Assembly: GCA_005281725.1 (NCBI GenBank)
Contig: SSBO01000003.1
Coordinates: forward strand, 9,476,797-9,540,796
Source of the DNA: Wuchereria bancrofti
Taxonomy: Eukaryota > Nematoda > Chromadorea > Rhabditida > Onchocercidae
Reading direction: 5' to 3'
DNA: 64,000 nucleotides
The notes below the pieces were generated by a model. That model made no database searches and was not told where the DNA came from. It saw nothing but the letters and a program-made list of their open reading frames with translations. Position 1 is the first letter of the stretch. Each line of letters begins with the position of its first letter. The position numbers were made by a program, and so were the translations under genes. This document shows positions 58,406 through 64,000 of the stretch, piece by piece.

Positions 58406-61400
58406 ATTTCTCATTTAATGCAATTGCACTATTATATTTCATCGACATTGATAGATTGAGATGAATAATGTAAAAAATTAGAAATTCTCATCATCGTAAT
58501 CAACTTTTACTATCTCGATTTTCACTCTCCGACTTCATTTTGCTAATTCATTGCATGTTGGCTAACTGTTTAACTATTTGTGACGTAAAATGTGAAATGT
58601 GATGAAATTATTGTAAATATTATTGACAAAAAATTAATGAAGCCAATTCATAAAAGTGAAACAAGTTGGGAAAGTTGCGAAATACATTTGATAAGTTAAT
58701 TTGAAGTAAGAATTAAGTGGAAGGATGAATAATTAGAAGAATAAATTAGTGAATGATTGGGAAATATGCTATATCAGAAGTTAGTATAAGGTGTACATCT
58801 TCAAAGTAATCTTTTTTACTTTGATGTTTCCTTTTATTTCTTTTTTTCTTTTGTAAGATTCGTTTGTACTTTTAAGCCTAAGTATTTTTAAAAAATTAGT
58901 ATTTTTAATGAGCGTTTTTTATACGAAGGTCAAAGGTTATAAATATGCTTTTATCAATCATATTTTCATCCTTTCCTACCGTTGTTCCACTGCATTTCAT
59001 TTCATTTCATTGTAATTAGTATGAAAAGTTCTTTTTGTCTATGTTATGAAAGCTTTTATCTCTAATTTCATAGGTTTATTTATATTTAAATAATTTCATT
59101 TTAACTTTATCAATTTTACTTTTTATTCATCATTCCTACGCTTAATTTTATTGCTAGGTTTACACTTAAGTAGGATTACTTGCTCTCTATTACTTTAAAA
59201 TATTTTTTTTTTTTTGTTGTTCAATTTTAAAATTTATTTCAATTCTCAGTTTATTTATTCCTCATGCCAAAGACATTTCGTAGAAGATGGCATTTTTGAA
59301 TTAATTCACATTAATTCTGAATCTTGTGTTAAATTAATTTAAATCTAAAAAGAAACAATTAATTACTTTTTTCACTGTCTAGTTAAGTTTATCTTTGATT
59401 TCTTATCTTGCATGAAATAAAACTTATAAATTTTTTACTTTTTCTGATTTCTAATTTTTATTGATTAAAAGTTGTACATTTTCCAAGAATATTTTTCCTG
59501 AATTATACTATAAGTTATTTTTATTTTATCTATCTGCTATATATGCATTTTTAAAATTTATAGTTTAATTAATATTGTTTAATTAAAAAAATACAGATAT
59601 TTGCATATAAAACATACAATCAGTGTGTGCACTCATTGATCATAAATAACGAAAAATTTAATGACTCATTGCCAATTTATTTTATTTTTATTTTTTATTT
59701 TTGATTTGCTTTTTGTGAGACTAAATTTTCTTTTTAATGAAATCATAATATATTCTTGAAAAAAAAAAAAGGAATTGTTTTAATTTCATTAAACAAATTC
59801 ACGATGTCAACTTTTTACAAAAATTATCTCATTATATTATCTATCATATTTAACTTTAATAAATTGAAATAGTTTCTAGAATTATCCCTCTTCTTCACTT
59901 ATCAATAGGTTAAAGTTCAAAATTAATATTTGGTGAATTTTTCTGCTACATTTTCCGCTTCATTAATTTATATTGATTGCATTAAATAATTGAAATAAAG
60001 CTTAAAGAATTTCATCATTAAGATGCAAATTTTAAATTGAATAACAATACGAGAAATTGTATAAATCTTGATGAAAATTGCAATTTTAATTTTGTTCGAA
60101 TTTTTTTATTTCAAAAATTGAACTGCATAATTTTCAAATGATTTTATCAATGGCAAGAAATAACATCTGTATTTATATTTATATATCGTTTAAAATAAAA
60201 TTTCATATGAAATTCAGCAAAATTAAAATATTAAAATAATTCAAAAATCTATCATTTCAAATAAAATCTCTCACTTACAACTCTTATTAAAAATGATATT
60301 TAAAAAAAATTTTCTATTTCAAAAATCGTAAAAATTGCAATTAAAATAGAAATCTTTCTTCTTATCAAACTTTATGTAAAAAAGGATTCTTATCAAATCT
60401 GATATGATAACGTGTAGTATGTTTAGTGCAATCTTTTTCTAACAGTCTTTTACAGCTGAATCATCTCAAATCACATTTTTAATTCTTATCAAACTTATTT
60501 AATTTTCACTTAAATCATTTTAACAGAATGCTTCACATATTAAAGTTAATTAATATTCATTCATTCTTAATCAATTATCTAATTCTCATTTAATTTTTTC
60601 ATGCAATTAATTTTTTCTCTTTTTTTCACTATAAACTTTAATTTTTATCTCTTCTGTCAAATGATAAGTTAGGTTAGCTATCAGATAATGATTAATCATT
60701 TTTTCTTTATCATTTTTTTGCTAATCTCTCTCTCTCTCTCTCTTTCTTTTAGAAGATTTAAAAACAAAAATGAGCACTTATTCTCTTAGTATAACTTTTT
60801 AAAATGTATAATTGAGAGTAATAACAAGTTATAAGCAAAAAAAAAAAACGAAAATAAAAAAATGATAAATTTTTATTTGTAAATTTCCATTTTATCATAA
60901 TTATTTGATAAAAATTCTTGTTATATATTTAATGCATTGTATTATTTAATAGTTTTATCTATGATTTAAAATGAAAAAAAAAAATTATTTCAACTATTTC
61001 AACATTATTTCAGCTATTAAGATTATAAATCTTCGATTATTATCATTTATAAATAAAAATGAAACAAATTAATTCAGCATTTTATTAAACAATCATTCAT
61101 TTATCATCAAAAAATAAGAAATCATTCATCGGAAATGATATTATTCTCTATCATATATCATTTTATACATTTATATTGAAATTTTTAAAATTAACATAAT
61201 TTGATAACTGTTAAATTTAAAATTACTTATATTAATTAATCTAAAAATATATTAATTAATCAATACATATGTATTATTAGTCGAAATCTAAAAAATATAT
61301 ACATTATTAAAATTTTCTTTTCTATCATTTTTTAACTTTAAAAAATAAAAATATAAAAAGTTCATTCAGTTCAAAATAATAATAATAATAATAATGCTTT

Positions 61401-62294
61401 TCCTTTTTCCTATTTTGCTAATGTAAATGATTTCATTGCCAGTTAATATTAAAAGACTATAATTTGTTTTACCTTTAAAAAGTCATTTCCGTAGAATGAA
61501 ATAGACTTATGCATTTTTGCTATAGTTAGTAATTTGTTAGAAGCTTACATTTTTTTTTTTTTTTTGTATTTATATTTTATAATTTATTACCTTGTTTACT
61601 TATCAATATGATTTATTTGCTACAATAATATTAAGTAAGCATTTATTCAATCATTATTATATTCAGTTAAACTATTACTATTATTATTTTTATTATTATT
61701 ATTATTAGTAAAGTTTATGACTATTAATTATTTTCTGTATTTAAAGTAAAGTTTATTTGTTTCTATTAAAAGAAAAAGTTGATATTATTTTTCTTTTTTT
61801 TTTTGTGCTATTAATAAAATGCAATTTGATTACTATTAATTGTTTTTTTTTTTGTAATTAGTGTTTTTCTTCTAATTAGAAATGAATAGGAAATATATTA
61901 CTGAATTCATTTGAATTACAATATTTAATTTTAGTATAATTTGAAAAAAAAGAAAAGAAAAAACATAAATATTTTATATTTGTACGATTTAATAGAATTA
62001 TACAGCATTATGTCGAATTTCAAATAAAATATTAGTATATGATGTTTACTTGATTGAAATTAGTAATGAGCTATTTTTAGTTGTCACATTCTTAGTAATT
62101 TCATTTCTCAATCATTTTAACTTATTTCACAATTCACATCAAAATACATTCTTTGATGAAATTCAAATTATAGTAAATTTATTTTTCATGAAATTTATAA
62201 ATGAATTTTTTTCAAACAGAAAACTATTTGATCAAATATGTTTTTTTTTTTTTTTCAAAATTTATTAGTTTTAATTTTTAAATATCCTTCTTTC

Positions 62295-62326
<32 letters not shown>

Positions 62327-63797
62327 ACTCTCACTCTTTCTCTTTCCGCTCATGAAATTATAAAGTATAATAATTTCAAATGTATTTAACCTACGATGCT
62401 TTTAACTTAAATAGTCAATCAACTTGATGAATGTATAAAGAGTTCACTTGTCATTCATTCATATATAAAATGGTTGACAATAATAATAACATCGATAAAA
62501 TATATTACTTATCTTTTTGCTTCAGACTCTTTTTTTTTCTTTTCTTTTTTTTTTTAAAAAAAAAAATATTTGTCAAACTATCATTCATTCCTTTATCCTT
62601 TTTTAAACATTTACATCTATCATTTAAAAATTTTTTCCAAAAAAAAAAAAAAAGAAAAATTTTGCAAATATGATCAAATCCAGAAAATTAATATTTCTTT
62701 TTTCTTTTTCTCCTTTTTTTGTGACATTTCATTTATTTATTGAATTTTATTTTTTACATGCGATATTTGAAATTAATTCATTGTTAAACTTTTTCTTTCT
62801 TTAAATTACTAAAATTACAATTGAAAATTTTCCATTTCATTGTAATGCCAGTGAAAGATGATAAAAGTACTATTATTATTATTATTTCTGTTAAAAATAT
62901 TTAAATTAACTTATTAAAATTGTAGGAAGTAATTTTTACCAAATTTTATTTGAATGAATAAAATTTCTTTATTTTTATTATCTTTGTTTGAAATTTAAAA
63001 TCTTTTAATATCACTGACTAGCATTACACTAACTAATTTTAAAAATTGTCATTAAATTGCATGACAAAGCATTTGTGAAATAGCTCAGTGCTATATGTTT
63101 CCTATAAAAAGAAAAATTTTTTTCATGAAATAAAAAAAAAAAACAAAATTCCAATATTTCGTTAAAATTTTTTGATGATAGAATAAAATGAGTATAATGA
63201 GAATCATTAAAACTTTAAATATATCACTTTTAAAACTGAAAGTTTTTTTTTTCAATCATTAATTAATATATAAAGAAATGTGAAGAATAAGTAAAAAAAA
63301 CTTGTAAAATTATTCTAAAATTATTCATCTTTTTCTTTCATTTGAAATTTTCCCATAAAACTTATGCAAATTTAACCGAATGTAAATATATTTAATTGCT
63401 TAAGCTATTTTTATGAATATTAAACTTTAAGCAATTTTATACTTTTTCGATTCTAAAATATTTTATGCTAATAAACATAAATAATTCTTTTGAATAATAC
63501 AAGAGAATAATTAAATTAATTTATCATCAAAACAACAACAACAAAAAAAAATTCTTCTTTTCTTCCAAACATTATTTTGTAGCAAAGAATCGTTTAAATG
63601 TACAAAAAAAAGAAAAAAAAAATGATTAATTTGTGGAAGAATGAAAATAAGTTATATTTAGCCAACAAAAAAGATAAATTAATTATTTTTATTTATTTTT
63701 TTTTTTGGACTTAAACTAGTGCAAAATATATAGAATTTTTTTAAATATAAATTTCAATTTTACAGCTATTTTTTTTCAAGCATTATTTTGTATTTTT
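58406..63797. other. AT-rich intergenic sequence
   Basis: More than 5 kb with no exon chain. It holds CT microsatellites (60725-60750, 62287-62347), AAT/ATT triplet runs near 61376-61396, 61676-61710 and 62870-62885, and many A or T runs. Frames such as 62050-62268 and 62431-62673 are low-complexity. The promoter of the next gene should be near the right end. Confidence 0.55.
62287..62347. repeat. CT microsatellite
   Basis: Pyrimidine tract with CTCTCT runs and a few CCC and CAC interruptions. Confidence 0.85.
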
Positions 63798-63799
63798 AG
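63798..63799 (+). promoter_or_regulatory. Possible trans-splice acceptor of the right-edge gene
   Basis: TATTTTTAG lies 49 nt before the ATG of the last exon. Confidence 0.35.
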
Positions 63800-63848
63800 G
63801 CAAGAAAAAAAGAAATAAATAACTGTGCATCATAAAAATTTTGTTAAT

Positions 63849-63933
63849 ATGTCATCATCTATTCATCATCTATCTGCATTTGTTTTTTGCACATTTTTAC
63901 TAATGGCTCAAGCTGGTACATGGCTATCATTCA
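63849..63933 (+). CDS. First exon of a secreted or membrane protein, cut by the window edge
   Basis: ATG opens 28 codons and then an A before GTAAGTTT, a near-perfect donor, so the exon ends in phase 1. The peptide has a polar start (MSSSIHHLS) followed by a hydrophobic core (AFVFCTFLLM) and a likely signal-peptidase site after AQA. The product therefore probably enters the secretory pathway. The remaining exons lie beyond the window and the family cannot be named. Confidence 0.55.
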
Positions 63934-64000
63934 GTAAGTTTAATTTTTTAAATTTTTCAAATAATTGAAATAGCTAAAAATAAAAAAGCAAAAAGAAAAA

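Noticed and set aside
1..64000. tRNA, rRNA, spliced-leader RNA or viral sequences
   Set aside because: No B-box, rRNA core, SL or viral domain was recognised by eye. A covariance-model search would be needed to exclude small RNAs.

Overview
The window looks like a nuclear contig from a parasitic nematode, most likely a spirurid/filarial-type worm. The DNA is very AT-rich. Genes are broken into short exons (33-260 nt), and introns almost always end in T-rich YAG acceptors such as TTTCAG. Most start codons lie 0-50 nt downstream of an unpaired acceptor of the kind used for spliced-leader trans-splicing. The proteins are animal housekeeping and signalling proteins, two of which (a CRAL-TRIO/GOLD protein and a double RGS-domain protein) resemble nematode forms. 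Nothing prokaryotic or viral was recognised. All gene models were built by hand by joining reading frames at splice sites and checking intron phase. Family names come from recalled motifs, not from a database search.

Layout. 1-2068: AT-rich, no gene seen. 2069-5566 (-): SEC14-like CRAL-TRIO/GOLD lipid-transfer protein, apparently carrying a one-base frameshift in exon 1 and a 54-nt repeat array grown from its exon 5 donor site. 5567-10626: intergenic, with a 38-nt repeat and a perfect 25-bp hairpin. 10627-15896 (-): double RGS protein, probably RGS-3. 15897-18950: intergenic. 18951-23010: satellite-rich tandem segmental duplication (about 1.9-2.1 kb per copy) with a 396-base assembly gap. It contains two copies of the last exon of a small secreted protein gene whose first exons lie at 24067-23453 (-). 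27018-34772 (-): CstF-77/SUF-1, a 3'-end processing factor with 19 coding exons. 36320-37679 (+): complex I assembly factor NDUFAF2. 38383-40236 (+): F1-ATPase assembly factor ATPAF2. 42630-45302 (+): PAP2-family lipid phosphate phosphatase. 46627-51473 (+): TORC2 subunit SIN1. 51474-54969: intergenic, with small duplications and palindromes. 54970-58185 (+): adenosine deaminase-like (ADAL) enzyme. 58186-63848: AT-rich intergenic. 63849 to the edge (+): first exon of a secreted or membrane protein.

Functionally this is ordinary euchromatin with unrelated neighbours. The one suggestive pairing is NDUFAF2 followed by ATPAF2, two mitochondrial respiratory assembly factors on the same strand about 0.7 kb apart, which could be co-transcribed. 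The items most worth checking are the repeat-driven changes at gene ends (the exon-derived donor array and the duplicated terminal exon), the exon 1 frameshift, and two introns that appear to use GC donors. I found no convincing new biological system.
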